Assembly: GCF_001294625.1 (NCBI RefSeq)
Contig: NZ_CP012677.1
Coordinates: 2,480,001 to 2,544,000 of the forward strand
Direction of reading: 5' to 3'
Length of the DNA: 64,000 nt
DNA from: Arthrobacter alpinus
GTDB taxonomy: Bacteria; Actinomycetota; Actinomycetes; Actinomycetales; Micrococcaceae
Part shown: in pieces, positions 23,655 through 32,671 of the stretch
Layout: each line of letters begins with the position of its first letter
Position numbering within the stretch: the first letter of the stretch is position 1
The notes under the pieces: model-generated
Databases searched by the model: none
What the model was told of the DNA's origin: nothing
Seen by the model: only the letters and a program-made list of their open reading frames with translations
Program-made: the position numbers and the translations under genes

Positions 23655-24590
23655 CTAGTCCGAAGCTGCCCTGATGGTGTTGATAATGGCGGAGAAATCG
23701 GTGCCGGCCCCACCTTCCTGAGCAAAGTTCCGGTAAATTTCCTCGGCCGCACGCCCCATCGAGGCCTGGACCCCGGTGGCATTCAGGGCTTCCACGGCTA
23801 GGCCCAGGTCCTTGGCCATGAGGGCGCCGGCAAAGCCGGGCTGGTAGTCGCGGTTGGCCGGGCTGGCCGGTACCGGTCCCGGCACGGGGCAGTTGGCGGT
23901 CAGCGACCAGCATTGCCCGGAGGCGTTGGCTGCCACGTCAAACAGCGCCTGGTGGGTCAGTCCCAACTTTTCACCCAGCACAAAGGCCTCGCTGACGGCG
24001 ATCATGGACACGCCCAGGATCATGTTGTTGCACACCTTGGCCGCCTGCCCGGCGCCGGGGCCCCCGCAATGCACAATGCGCTTGCCCATCACCTCAAAAA
24101 TTTCGGCGGCGTCGGCAAAGTCATCGGCGGAGCCGCCCACCATGAACGTCAGTGATCCCGCCTCGGCGCCCACCACCCCGCCGGAAACAGGAGCGTCCAG
24201 TCCGCGGTGCCCGGTGGCCAGCACCATCTCATGCGCGATGCGGGCATCCTCCACGGCAATGGTGGAGCATTCAAGGAACAACGAACCCGGCTTGGCCGCG
24301 GCCAGCAACCCACCCCCGGGGCCGTCCCCGTCATACGCGGCAAACACGTGCTTTCCAGCGGGCAGCATGGTGATGACAACATCGGCGCCCGTGGCGGCCT
24401 CCCCCGCGGAGGCAGCCACCACGACCCCCGCCGCATGCGCCGCTTCCAGGGCTGCAGGCACCACGTCGAACCCTGTGACCGTGTATCCGGCCGCCACGAG
24501 GTTGGCAGCCATGGGTCCGCCCATGTGCCCCAATCCGATGAAGCCGATGCTGCGCCGCGTCGCCGCAGTGACCTCGCTTGTTGTGTTCAT
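23655..24590 (-). CDS. mmsB: 3-hydroxyisobutyrate dehydrogenase
   Basis: The 311-residue beta-hydroxyacid dehydrogenase has the N-terminal NAD motif IGFIGLGHMGGPMAANL, the substrate motif DAPVSGGVVGAEAG and the catalytic Lys in GAGQAAKVCNN. It oxidises 3-hydroxyisobutyrate to methylmalonate semialdehyde in valine breakdown. It lies between the hydratase and the hydrolase genes and is 11 nt downstream of the latter. The next enzyme, methylmalonate-semialdehyde dehydrogenase, is not in this window. Length is slightly above average because of a short N-terminal extension. Confidence 0.92.
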   Translation of the reverse strand: MNTTSEVTAATRRSIGFIGLGHMGGPMAANLVAAGYTVTGFDVVPAALEAAHAAGVVVAASAGEAATGADVVITMLPAGKHVFAAYDGDGPGGGLLAAAKPGSLFLECSTIAVEDARIAHEMVLATGHRGLDAPVSGGVVGAEAGSLTFMVGGSADDFADAAEIFEVMGKRIVHCGGPGAGQAAKVCNNMILGVSMIAVSEAFVLGEKLGLTHQALFDVAANASGQCWSLTANCPVPGPVPASPANRDYQPGFAGALMAKDLGLAVEALNATGVQASMGRAAEEIYRNFAQEGGAGTDFSAIINTIRAASD

Positions 24591-24601
24591 TGCCTTGCCA
24601 C

Positions 24602-25729
24602 CTATCCGTTGTTCTCGGGAACTAGGCCCAGTTCCTGCCGGCCCAGGTCTGCAAATGCCTGTGCCACCACATCCGCTGGCACCTCCTCGATCGTTGCCGG
24701 GGTCCAGGACGGGTTGCGGTCCTTGTCCACCAGTTGCGCCCTGATTCCCTCAGCAAAATCGGGCCAGCGCAGCGCCCGCAAGGACACCCGCAGCTCCTGG
24801 TTGAGCACGTCCTCCAGCGTCGGAAGTTCCCGTGCCCGCCGCAGGGCCGCCAACGTCACGGTGATTGCCGTGGGCGACTTCGCCGCAATCGTGGCCGCCG
24901 CCTTCACAGCCCCGGGGTCGCCCACGCGGGCCAACCGCCCAAGGATGGTCCCGGCGTCGTCCGTGGCATAAGCCTCATCGATCCACCAGCGCGCCTCCAT
25001 CAGGGCGGAGTCCGGGGGGACCTCCCCATAACGGGCGACGGCGGCGCTTGCGGCCCGCCCGGCGAGCTCTGCCACCAGCGTGGCCAGGTGGGAGGAGCTA
25101 ACGTAGTGGTCCGCCAGGCCCATGGCGATGGCATCCGCGCCACTGACCATGGCCCCCGTCAGTCCCGCATGGGTGCCCGTTTCGCCGGGGGCGCGGGAGA
25201 GCAGGAAGGTGCCGCCCACGTCGGGGACGAAGCCGATGCCGGTCTCGGGCATCCCGATGCGGGACCGTTCGGTGACGACCCGGTGGGAGGCGTGCGCGGA
25301 AATCCCCACCCCGCCGCCCAGAACTACCCCGTCCATCAACACCACAATGGGTTTGCGGTAGCGGCTGATCCGGGCGTTGAGGTGGTACTCGTCGCGCCAG
25401 AACTGCTCGCTTCCATTTCCGCCGGTGCGGGCGTCATGGTAGATCGAGACGATGTCCCCGCCCGCGCACAAGCCCCGCTCACCGGCACCGGAGATCAGGA
25501 CTGTAGAGACGGCGTCGTCGAATTCCCACGCGTCAAGGGCCGCTGCGACACTCAGGACCATGCCATGGTTCAGCGCGTTCATGGCGGCTGGCCGGTTCAG
25601 GACCAGGTGCCCCAGATGTCCGTCACGCTGGACCAAAACGTCGGGGTTCTGCATATGCCAATCCTTCACTGCCTGGTCTGGAACTGCCTGGTCTGGAACT
25701 GCCTGGTCTGGAACTGCCTGGTTGCTCAA
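24602..25729 (-). CDS. 3-hydroxyisobutyryl-CoA hydrolase
   Basis: The 375-residue crotonase-superfamily hydrolase of the HIBCH type has CAGGDIVSIYHD and MPETGIGFVPDVGGTFLLSR, both characteristic of the family. It releases 3-hydroxyisobutyrate from its CoA ester. The start appears to be TTG at 25727-25729, directly after the stop of the dehydrogenase gene, with GAGGA as ribosome-binding site. The first 25 residues are a QAVPD tandem repeat, and an alternative ATG at 25654 would remove it. It is longer than enoyl-CoA hydratases because of the HIBCH C-terminal helical part. Confidence 0.9.
   Translation of the reverse strand: MSNQAVPDQAVPDQAVPDQAVKDWHMQNPDVLVQRDGHLGHLVLNRPAAMNALNHGMVLSVAAALDAWEFDDAVSTVLISGAGERGLCAGGDIVSIYHDARTGGNGSEQFWRDEYHLNARISRYRKPIVVLMDGVVLGGGVGISAHASHRVVTERSRIGMPETGIGFVPDVGGTFLLSRAPGETGTHAGLTGAMVSGADAIAMGLADHYVSSSHLATLVAELAGRAASAAVARYGEVPPDSALMEARWWIDEAYATDDAGTILGRLARVGDPGAVKAAATIAAKSPTAITVTLAALRRARELPTLEDVLNQELRVSLRALRWPDFAEGIRAQLVDKDRNPSWTPATIEEVPADVVAQAFADLGRQELGLVPENNG
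25661..25720 (-). repeat. Four 15-bp tandem repeats at the HIBCH N-terminus
   Basis: Four 15-bp units encode QAVPD three times and then QAVKD, immediately after the TTG start of the hydrolase gene. The unit is in frame, so expansions or contractions would change only the N-terminal tail. The first three units are nearly identical, so the array is recent. Confidence 0.85.
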
Positions 25730-25732
25730 AGC

Positions 25733-26869
25733 CTAGTCCTCAACGGCAAGGCGGCCCACTATCAGGCGCATGATCTCGTTGCTGCCTTCAAGGATTTGAT
25801 GGACGCGCAAGTCACGGACAATCTTCTCTAGCCCGTACTCGGAAAGATAGCCGTAGCCGCCGTGAAGTTGCAGCGCCTGGTTGGCCACGTGGAAGCCGGC
25901 ATCGGTGGCCACCCGCTTGGCCATGGCACACAGCTTCACGGTGTCCGGGGCCCCACGTTCCAGGGCGTCGGCGGCGCGCAGCAACAAGGTCCTGGCCGTT
26001 TCCAGTTCGGTGTCCATGTCCGCAATTTCAAAGAGCAGATGCTGCTGCTTGATCAGTGGCCCGCCAAAGGCCTGGCGTTCCTTCAGGTAGGCGATGGACT
26101 TTTCCAGCGCCGTCCTGCCCCCGCCCAGCGAGCACGCGCCGATGTTCACTCGCCCACCGTTCAGGCCCTTCATGGCGATCATGAACCCGTCACCCTCGGC
26201 CCCCAGCCGGTTGGTCACGGGGACGCGGACGTTCTCAAAGACGACTTGCCGGGTGGGTTGGGCGCGCCAGCCCATCTTCTTCTCGTTGGCACCAAAGGAC
26301 AGTCCAGGGGTGCCCGCAGGCACCACGATGGCCGAGATGCCGCGGCTGCCAGTGTCCGCCGTCCTGGCCATGACCACATACCATGCCGAGGACCCGGCCC
26401 CGGAGATGAACTGTTTGGTCCCGTTGATGAGGTAATCATCGCCGTCGAGCACTGCCCTGGTGGTGAGAGCGCCAGCATCCGAGCCCACCCCCGGCTCGGT
26501 CAAGCAGTAGCTGCCCAACTCGGTCATGGCGGTCAGACCGGGCAGCCAGGCGGCGCGCTGCGCCTGATCGCCGTGGGCGTCAATCATCCATGCCACCATA
26601 TTGTGGATGGAGATGTAAGCGGCGATGGAGGGATCCGCCGCGGCCAGTTCCTCAAAGATCAGCACCGCATCGGTGCGGCTCAGCCCGGACCCGCCAAACT
26701 CTTCCCGCACGTAGATGCCGCCCATGCCCAGCTCACCGGCCTGTGCCAAGACCTCCAAAGGGAAGTGCTTTTCCTCGTCCCACTCGGCGGCATGCGGGGC
26801 AAGGGCCGTGGTGGCGAAGTCGCGCACCATTTCCACTACCGCCTGTTGGTCATCGCTGAGCTCGTACAT
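25733..26869 (-). CDS. Acyl-CoA dehydrogenase, probably isobutyryl-CoA dehydrogenase
   Basis: The 378-residue dehydrogenase starts at ATG 26867-26869, with AGGAGG nine bases upstream. The open frame extends further 5' but that part has no family similarity. FAD-binding YCLTEPGVGSDAG and the C-terminal LQLHGGYGYLSEYGLEKIVRD are typical of short-chain/branched-chain dehydrogenases. It converts isobutyryl-CoA to methacrylyl-CoA and passes electrons to ETF, whose genes lie 2 kb upstream. It is the first gene of the valine operon. A 2-methylbutyryl-CoA role is also possible. Confidence 0.9.
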   Translation of the reverse strand: MYELSDDQQAVVEMVRDFATTALAPHAAEWDEEKHFPLEVLAQAGELGMGGIYVREEFGGSGLSRTDAVLIFEELAAADPSIAAYISIHNMVAWMIDAHGDQAQRAAWLPGLTAMTELGSYCLTEPGVGSDAGALTTRAVLDGDDYLINGTKQFISGAGSSAWYVVMARTADTGSRGISAIVVPAGTPGLSFGANEKKMGWRAQPTRQVVFENVRVPVTNRLGAEGDGFMIAMKGLNGGRVNIGACSLGGGRTALEKSIAYLKERQAFGGPLIKQQHLLFEIADMDTELETARTLLLRAADALERGAPDTVKLCAMAKRVATDAGFHVANQALQLHGGYGYLSEYGLEKIVRDLRVHQILEGSNEIMRLIVGRLAVED

Positions 26870-26952
26870 GGATGCTGCCTCCTTTGGCAACGGGAGTTGA
26901 TGGTTCAACTCGTCTCTGGGTTCCTCCCGCGCCTTGTGGGCCGGGCAGGAAT

Positions 26953-27906
26953 TTACTTGCTGACCTTCCCGGTCAAGGAGGCGATCGGCCTCAGGAAAAG
27001 TGGCTGGGCCAGGAACCAGGCGCCGGCCATGACCACCAGGGACGCGGCGAAGATGCCGAAGCCCCACCAGTTCACCTCGTTGGAGGAGGCGTACATGTGG
27101 TTGAGGTTGCGCAACGCTCCGGTGGCCAGGACCAGGGTCACGTGGACCACGATGAAGCCCACGAAGTAGAGCATGACCGGGAAGTGCAGGGCGCGGGCCG
27201 CGGTGATGGGGTAGATCTTGTTCAACGTGGTGGCGTTCTTGGGCCAGGCGCCGGACATGCGCAGGCCGGTGGCGATGGCGAGCGGGGCGGCGATGAAGAC
27301 GGTGATGAAGTATGTCAGCAGCTGCAGGCCGTTGTAGTTGACCCAGCCGTCGTCAGTGGGCCAGTCGAGGGAGAGGTATTGCAGGCCGGCCGAGATGGCG
27401 TTGGGGAACACGTCCCAGCTGGTGGGCACGATGCGCAGCCATTGGCCGGTGGCGAACAGGACGACGATGAAGATCGCGCCGTTGAGCACCCAGAGGGCGT
27501 CCAGGCTCAGGTGGAACCAGAGGTCCAGGCTGATCTTGGTGGGGTTGCCCTTCGTCTTGACCAGGCCCTTGTTGTTGCGGATCCAGTGGGCGGCCGGGCG
27601 TTTGGTGGTGCGCACCTGCCAGCCGGAGCGGATGATCAGCAGGATGAAGAACATGTTCAAAAAGTGCTGCCACCCCAGCCAGGCGGGCAGGCCCACGGGT
27701 GCGCCCGCCGGGAGTTCGGACTGTCCCGGGTAGGTGGTCATGAAGTCCTGGACGGCGCCCAAGCTGGTCAGCCAGCGGGCCACGAGGACGGCGATGGCGA
27801 GGAGGATGACCAGGGCGCCGGCGGAGACACCGATTTTGGCCCACAGGCCCAGGCCGTTCCAGCGTTCGGCAAGGCCGGGCGACTGCTTGGTCTTGGGGGT
27901 CGACAT
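26953..27906 (-). CDS. Cytochrome b/b6-domain membrane protein
   Basis: The 317-residue polytopic protein has about six hydrophobic segments, with His residues inside or near membrane helices (WQHFLNMFFILL, FHLSLDALW, ALHFPVMLYFVGFIVVHVTL). This is the pattern of two-haem b-type cytochromes that move electrons between quinones and a soluble oxidoreductase. No molybdopterin or iron-sulfur partner is encoded next to it. Its position between acyl-CoA dehydrogenase and ETF genes suggests a link to respiratory disposal of electrons, but that is only context. Start ATG 27904-27906. Confidence 0.7.
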   Translation of the reverse strand: MSTPKTKQSPGLAERWNGLGLWAKIGVSAGALVILLAIAVLVARWLTSLGAVQDFMTTYPGQSELPAGAPVGLPAWLGWQHFLNMFFILLIIRSGWQVRTTKRPAAHWIRNNKGLVKTKGNPTKISLDLWFHLSLDALWVLNGAIFIVVLFATGQWLRIVPTSWDVFPNAISAGLQYLSLDWPTDDGWVNYNGLQLLTYFITVFIAAPLAIATGLRMSGAWPKNATTLNKIYPITAARALHFPVMLYFVGFIVVHVTLVLATGALRNLNHMYASSNEVNWWGFGIFAASLVVMAGAWFLAQPLFLRPIASLTGKVSK

Positions 27907-28024
27907 GGTCTAAAACCTCTTTCGCGAACTTCCGTGGGAAGCGGGCTGGTGGTGGTGCCGCTTGGCAACAGTCTCTATTTGTAACAGCTTTGGAGTCTTT
28001 TGCCTCCATTGTCCGTCATGGACG

Positions 28025-28051
28025 GCCACCCGGGGGCGCCCCCCGGGTGGC
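28025..28051. terminator. GC-rich hairpin after etfA
   Basis: A perfect 12-bp stem (GCCACCCGGGGG / CCCCCGGGTGGC) with a 3-nt loop starts 14 bases beyond the etfA stop on the minus strand. No T-run follows, so it may act as a Rho-independent terminator without a U-tract or as an mRNA 3' stabiliser. It separates etfBA from the cytochrome b gene. Confidence 0.6.
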
Positions 28052-28064
28052 GGCGCCTGCTTTA

Positions 28065-29039
28065 CTAGTTGTTTCTGGCCGCAAGCGCCTCGATGAGCTG
28101 CGGAACCACTTTGAACACGTCGCCGACAATGCCGAAGTCGGCCACGTCAAAGATGGGCGAGTCCCCGTCCTTGTTGATGGCCACGATGGTCTTGGCGGTC
28201 TGCATGCCGGCCCTGTGCTGGATGGCGCCGGAGATGCCCAGAGCAATATAGAGCTGCGGTGAAACACTGACACCTGTTTGGCCCACCTGTGCGTGCTGGT
28301 CAACGTAGCCTGCGTCGACGGCGGCACGGGAGGCACCAATGGCTGCCCCAAGTGCGTCGGCGAGCTGCTCCACGAGGACAAAGTTCTCCTTGGAGCCCAG
28401 GCCGCGGCCGCCGGAGACCACGGTCTTGGCCGTTCGCAGTTCTGGGCGGCTGCTGGTAGCAGGGGCGTCGTTGACGGCCGCGACCTGGGCTCCGGGAACC
28501 GTGCCGCGCAGGGCCGCCGTGACCAGTTCGACGGCGCCGCCACCTTCGTTGGCGACACCGTCGATGGCGCCCTGCCGGACGGTGATGATGGGCAGGCCGC
28601 CCTCAACGGCTGATTCCACGTCATAGGCGCCACCGAAGATGGAGTGCCCGGACACGATGCGCCCGCCGTCCAACCGAACTGAGACGGCGTCGTTGAGCGT
28701 GGCCCCGCCCACTCGGACGGACAGCCTCGCGGCGACCTCGCGGCCGTCCACCGAGTTCGCCACCAGCACGGCCGCCGGATCGTAAGCGGCAACGGCTGCC
28801 TCCAGGGCCTCCACTGCTGGGCCGGTGAGCACGGATCCGGCCTGGGCGCCGATCCCCTGATAAATCACAGCGGCACCGGCCAGGCCCAATTGGCCCGCCA
28901 CTTCCGGGCTCAGCTCGTTTTCGCTGGCGACAACAGCAATCGGCGTTCCGAGCGTGGCGGCCGCAGCCAGCAGGCCCTTCGCTGAGGCGGCAACTGCACC
29001 GGCGTGGGTCAATTCAATGAGTGTCAGAATATTTGCCAT
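28065..29039 (-). CDS. etfA: Electron transfer flavoprotein alpha subunit
   Basis: The 324-residue subunit has the C-terminal FAD-binding domain ([20 protein letters not shown] and [20 protein letters not shown]), both classic EtfA motifs. It accepts electrons from acyl-CoA dehydrogenases, at least three of which are encoded in this window. It follows etfB by 12 nt. No ETF-quinone oxidoreductase is seen here. Confidence 0.96.
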   Translation of the reverse strand: MANILTLIELTHAGAVAASAKGLLAAAATLGTPIAVVASENELSPEVAGQLGLAGAAVIYQGIGAQAGSVLTGPAVEALEAAVAAYDPAAVLVANSVDGREVAARLSVRVGGATLNDAVSVRLDGGRIVSGHSIFGGAYDVESAVEGGLPIITVRQGAIDGVANEGGGAVELVTAALRGTVPGAQVAAVNDAPATSSRPELRTAKTVVSGGRGLGSKENFVLVEQLADALGAAIGASRAAVDAGYVDQHAQVGQTGVSVSPQLYIALGISGAIQHRAGMQTAKTIVAINKDGDSPIFDVADFGIVGDVFKVVPQLIEALAARNN

Positions 29040-29051
29040 GTTGTTGCCTTC

Positions 29052-29819
29052 CTAGACCAAGCGGTTTTCGATGAGGTAGCCGGCCAGCTGGGTCGCGGCC
29101 GTGCCGTCGTCTTCAATTTTGCGGCCGGCCTCGCGGGCGGGCTTCTCGCTGTGCGTCAGGATCACCGAGTGTGCCGGCGTCGCCGCCACGTTAAGATCGC
29201 TGAGGGAGAGCGTGGTGACGGGCTTGCGCTTGGCTGTCAGGATGCCCTTGAAGTTGGGGAAGCGGGCCTCGGCGCTCCGCTCGGTCATGGTGATCACCGC
29301 AGGCAGCTGTGCGGTGACCTGCAGGGAACCGCTGTCCCCCGAGCGTTCGCCGCTGACTTTTCCGTTGCCAAGTTCGACGGCGTTCAGCCCGCCCACAAGC
29401 GGCAGGCCCAGGTGCTCGGCGATCATGGCCGGAACCACGCCGCCGCGGCCGTCGGTTGATTCGTTGCCGGCCACGATCACGTCGGCATTGGTGCTGCGCA
29501 GGGCTGCGGCGAGCACCGCTGCGGTGCGTGCCGCATCGGAGCCGGCCAGTCCGCCGTCGAGCACGTGAATTCCGGAATCGGCACCCATGGAGAGGGCCTT
29601 GCGGATGCCCTTGGTGACTTCCTCGGGGCCCATGGACAGCACCACAATTTCGGTGGACTTGTCCGCATCCTTCACGCGCAGGGCGACTTCAAGCGCCCGC
29701 TCATTGATCTCGTCGACAAGGTTGTCCGCCGCCTCACGGTCCAGCCAGCCGGTGGCGGAGACGAGCGTGCGCTCCTCCGCCGTGTCAGGCACTTGTTTGA
29801 TAAGTACGACGATCTTCAT
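29052..29819 (-). CDS. etfB: Electron transfer flavoprotein beta subunit
   Basis: The 255-residue subunit starts MKIVVLIKQVPDTAEERTL, typical of EtfB, and contains VIVAGNESTDGRGGVVPAM in the AMP-binding region. It pairs with the downstream EtfA. Its promoter region is shared with a divergent MarR gene and contains phased TACTAG sites. Start ATG 29817-29819. Confidence 0.96.
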   Translation of the reverse strand: MKIVVLIKQVPDTAEERTLVSATGWLDREAADNLVDEINERALEVALRVKDADKSTEIVVLSMGPEEVTKGIRKALSMGADSGIHVLDGGLAGSDAARTAAVLAAALRSTNADVIVAGNESTDGRGGVVPAMIAEHLGLPLVGGLNAVELGNGKVSGERSGDSGSLQVTAQLPAVITMTERSAEARFPNFKGILTAKRKPVTTLSLSDLNVAATPAHSVILTHSEKPAREAGRKIEDDGTAATQLAGYLIENRLV

Positions 29820-29861
29820 TGATTGCCCTCCAGTGTCATGGTGTTGCGTGTATCTCAGCAG

Positions 29862-29889
29862 AATACTAGGTAGTACTAGTATTTACTAG
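29862..29889. promoter_or_regulatory. Phased TACTAG operator between etfB and the MarR gene
   Basis: TACTAG occurs at 29864-29869, 29874-29879 and 29884-29889, exactly 10 bp apart. The outer part also forms an inverted repeat, AATACTAG-N6-CTAGTATT (29862-29883). One-turn phasing puts all sites on the same DNA face. It lies 43 bp upstream of etfB and 66 bp upstream of the MarR gene. The likely binder is that MarR protein. Confidence 0.7.
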
Positions 29890-29954
29890 GGATCCCGAGT
29901 AAATTGTTGTGTCAGCTTGTTGTTGTTGATTTCACCGCCTTGAAAGGACGTCCC

Positions 29955-30491
29955 ATGGCAACCCCCGCCCCGCTGCCCATGGATCCCATTGCCGAAGCAA
30001 AGCGCCAATGGGTTGCCCACGGCTGGGCCGACGCAGCCGACGCCATGGCCGCCTACTCCTCCGTCATGCGGGCCCACCAGCTCATGTACAGCAGGGTCGA
30101 TGCGGTGTTGAAGCCGCTGGGCTTGTCCTATGCCCGGCTGGAACTGCTGCGCCTGCTGTCCTTCACTCGCGACGGCGCCCTGCCGATGGCCAGCGCCAGC
30201 GCCCGCCTGCAGGTGCACCCCACCTCCGTGACGAGCGTCGTCGACCGGCTGGAAAAGGACGGCATGGTCCGGCGCGAGGCGCACCCCACCGACGGGCGCG
30301 CAACCCTGGTCGTGTTGATGCCCGCCGGCCGGGAATTGGTGGAGGGGGCTACCACGGTGCTGAACTCCGAGGTGTTTGCCCAACCCGGGATTCCTGCCGG
30401 GGACCTTCGTACCATGACGGCCATCTTGGCCCGCTTCCGCCGCGAATCCGGTGACTTCACCGATCCGGTCCAATACCCGGACCCCCTCTAA
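29955..30491 (+). CDS. MarR-family transcriptional regulator
   Basis: The 178-residue winged-helix protein has SYARLELLRLLSFT, the recognition region VHPTSVTSVVDRLEKDGMV and the wing REAHPTDGRA. Start ATG 29955 follows GAAAGGACG. It is divergent from etfBA and probably autoregulates and controls ETF expression through the TACTAG sites between them. The effector is unknown. An acyl-CoA or fatty acid would suit the neighbourhood. Confidence 0.9.
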   Translation: MATPAPLPMDPIAEAKRQWVAHGWADAADAMAAYSSVMRAHQLMYSRVDAVLKPLGLSYARLELLRLLSFTRDGALPMASASARLQVHPTSVTSVVDRLEKDGMVRREAHPTDGRATLVVLMPAGRELVEGATTVLNSEVFAQPGIPAGDLRTMTAILARFRRESGDFTDPVQYPDPL

Positions 30492-30521
30492 TTTCCCGTT
30501 GACATGTGGGGCGTGCTGATC

Positions 30522-31577
30522 TCACATCTCAACGGGGGTTGGGGCGCCTCGGGAGACCTGGATGCCCATATCCCTGCCCTGCTCCGCCAGGTACACCAGG
30601 TGGCTAGCGGTTTCTGCGAGCGCCAGCCGCAGTGTGAAGCCGCGCAGGGAGCCGAAGCCGCGCGACCACGTCAGCTCCTTCGACACCTCCCACACGCTGC
30701 CCGCCTGCCCCGCATCCAGCACCGCGATGACCTCCCGCGACCGTTCCAGCGTGTGTTCCTTCAGCTCTGCAGCACGTTCCTGCAACCCACGAAACCGGTA
30801 TTCGTGCCCCGGCAGCACCTCCATGTTGGCGCCGGCACCGAGGATCTCGAGGGAATCAAAGTAGTCGCCCAGAGGGTTCTTGTGGTTCGCCGCTTCCAGG
30901 GAGACGTGCGGGGTGATCTTGGGCAGCACGTGGTCGCCCGTCAGGATCAGCTGGTTGACCTCGTCGATGAGGCAGATGCTGCCCGGCGTGTGCCCGGGAG
31001 TGGACAGCACGCGCACCGCCAACCCGGCGATGGGTAGCAGTTCACCATCAGCCAGGCGCCGCTGCGGGGCGGCAATGCCTGTCATCTGCGCCCAGGTCTG
31101 CTCCTGGAAGCTGACCTCGTCCAGGTACTCATCCGGCACACCCCAGTCGCCAAACTGGGCCCTGTCCTGGGCAACAAACTGCGACGGGTCCCCGCGCCAG
31201 TGCTCCGGCAGCGGCTCGTGCTCCCCCAGTGCCACCCACGCCCCCGACGCCTCCCGGAGCCGCGCCGCCATGCCAAGGTGGTCGGGATGGAAGTGTGTCA
31301 CCACAATTCCCGTGATGTTCGACGGCGCGAGGCCGGCGGTTGCCAGGCCCTCCGTGATCGCCTCCCAGCCTTCATCAGAGTCCCAGCCGGGGTCGACCAG
31401 GGCGGCTTCCCCATCCCCCACCAGCACATAGCACAGCGTGTACCGCATGGGATTGTTGACGAAGGGCACCGGGATTGACCACACCCCGGGCCGGACCTGT
31501 TCCACGGCAGGCATGACCTTTGCCTTCCACGCCTGGAACTGTTCCTGTGCCGTTACCGTAATCAAGATGCCCTCCAA
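30522..31577 (-). CDS. MBL-fold metallo-hydrolase
   Basis: The 351-residue protein of the metallo-beta-lactamase superfamily has the metal motif THFHPDHLG, a later STPGHTPGSI and LTGDHVLP, and a final GHEYRF. A helical C-terminal domain of about 100 residues resembles the LACTB2-type extension. It may hydrolyse a thioester or lactone. It is translationally coupled to the CoA-transferase/racemase gene (start overlaps that stop by 16 nt), so a role in CoA-ester metabolism is likely. The substrate is unknown. Confidence 0.8.
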   Translation of the reverse strand: MEGILITVTAQEQFQAWKAKVMPAVEQVRPGVWSIPVPFVNNPMRYTLCYVLVGDGEAALVDPGWDSDEGWEAITEGLATAGLAPSNITGIVVTHFHPDHLGMAARLREASGAWVALGEHEPLPEHWRGDPSQFVAQDRAQFGDWGVPDEYLDEVSFQEQTWAQMTGIAAPQRRLADGELLPIAGLAVRVLSTPGHTPGSICLIDEVNQLILTGDHVLPKITPHVSLEAANHKNPLGDYFDSLEILGAGANMEVLPGHEYRFRGLQERAAELKEHTLERSREVIAVLDAGQAGSVWEVSKELTWSRGFGSLRGFTLRLALAETASHLVYLAEQGRDMGIQVSRGAPTPVEM

Positions 31578-32647
31578 GAGCTCAATATGGATTCAAAATC
31601 TGTCTCACCCTGCGGTTCCCGCGCCACCGGTGCGGTGCGGGAAAAGCGCGGTGCCGGGGCGGCCACCACATGCCTGCCGCTTCCGGAGAGCGCGCCACGG
31701 GCGGCAATGTGCGTGTTTTCCGCGGCCTCGGCATACGTCAGCACGGGCGTGACGCACGCATCGGTGCCGTCGAATACATCCGCCCAATCGTCCCGGTTCC
31801 TGGCGGCAAAGGCTGCGGTGAGAATCTCCTCAAGGGCCGGCCACTGGCGCGGGTCCTCCCGGTCCGGCAGCTCCGTAAGAGAAAGCCCCAGCCCGTCGAT
31901 GAGCAGCGCATAGAACTGGGGCTCGATGGCACCCACGGCGACGTGTCCGCCGTCGGAGGTTTCATACGTCCGGTAGAAGGGGGCGGCGCCATCCAACAGA
32001 TTCGCGGCCCGGGTGTCGTTCCACATGTTCACGGAGCGTAGTTCGAGGATGATCTGGGACAGTACGCTGATGCCGTCCACCATGGCGGCATCCACCACCT
32101 GGCCCAGTCCGGAGCGTTCCCGTTCCCACAGCGCTGCGAGGATCCCGGTGAGGACAAACATGGAGCCGCCGCCGAAATCGCCCACGAGATTCATGGGCGG
32201 CACGGGCCTGCCGGCCGGGCCGATTGCGTGCAGGGCACCCGTGAGCGCCATGTAGTTGATGTCGTGCCCGGCGTGCCGGGCCAGCGGGCCATCCTGCCCC
32301 CAGCCGGTCATCCGCCCATACACAAGGCGCGGGTTCAAAGCCAGGCACTCCACCGGCCCCAGACCCAGCCGCTCCGTGGTGCCGGGCCGGTACCCCTCAA
32401 GGAAAACATCGGCCGACGCCACCAACCCAAGCACTCCCGCAAGGTCGTCGGGGTCTTTCAGATTCGCCCGGACTGTGGTGCGGCCGCGCTGCAGGTGGGT
32501 GCCGACGTCGTACCCGCCAACCGGTGGGGCGGGACCAACCACCCGGACCACCTGCGCCCCCATGTCCGCCAACATCATGGCGGCATGCGGGGCCGGCCCC
32601 ATGGCGGAAAGCTCCACCACCTTCAATCCCTGCAACGGACCACCCAC
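31562..32647 (-). CDS. Alpha-methylacyl-CoA racemase-like CaiB/BaiF family protein
   Basis: The 361-residue protein of the family III CoA-transferase fold has GHDINYMALTGAL and GDFGGGSMFVLTGIL, which contain the His and Asp catalytic residues of alpha-methylacyl-CoA racemase. These features favour racemase over CoA-transferase. The enzyme epimerises 2-methylacyl-CoA between R and S forms, needed for beta-oxidation of methyl-branched chains such as pristanate. The upstream gene is an acyl-CoA ligase with a 24-nt gap. Confidence 0.85.
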   Translation of the reverse strand: MGGPLQGLKVVELSAMGPAPHAAMMLADMGAQVVRVVGPAPPVGGYDVGTHLQRGRTTVRANLKDPDDLAGVLGLVASADVFLEGYRPGTTERLGLGPVECLALNPRLVYGRMTGWGQDGPLARHAGHDINYMALTGALHAIGPAGRPVPPMNLVGDFGGGSMFVLTGILAALWERERSGLGQVVDAAMVDGISVLSQIILELRSVNMWNDTRAANLLDGAAPFYRTYETSDGGHVAVGAIEPQFYALLIDGLGLSLTELPDREDPRQWPALEEILTAAFAARNRDDWADVFDGTDACVTPVLTYAEAAENTHIAARGALSGSGRHVVAAPAPRFSRTAPVAREPQGETDFESILSSWRAS

Positions 32648-32671
32648 AAATTGCTCCTTTTCAGCGGACGG

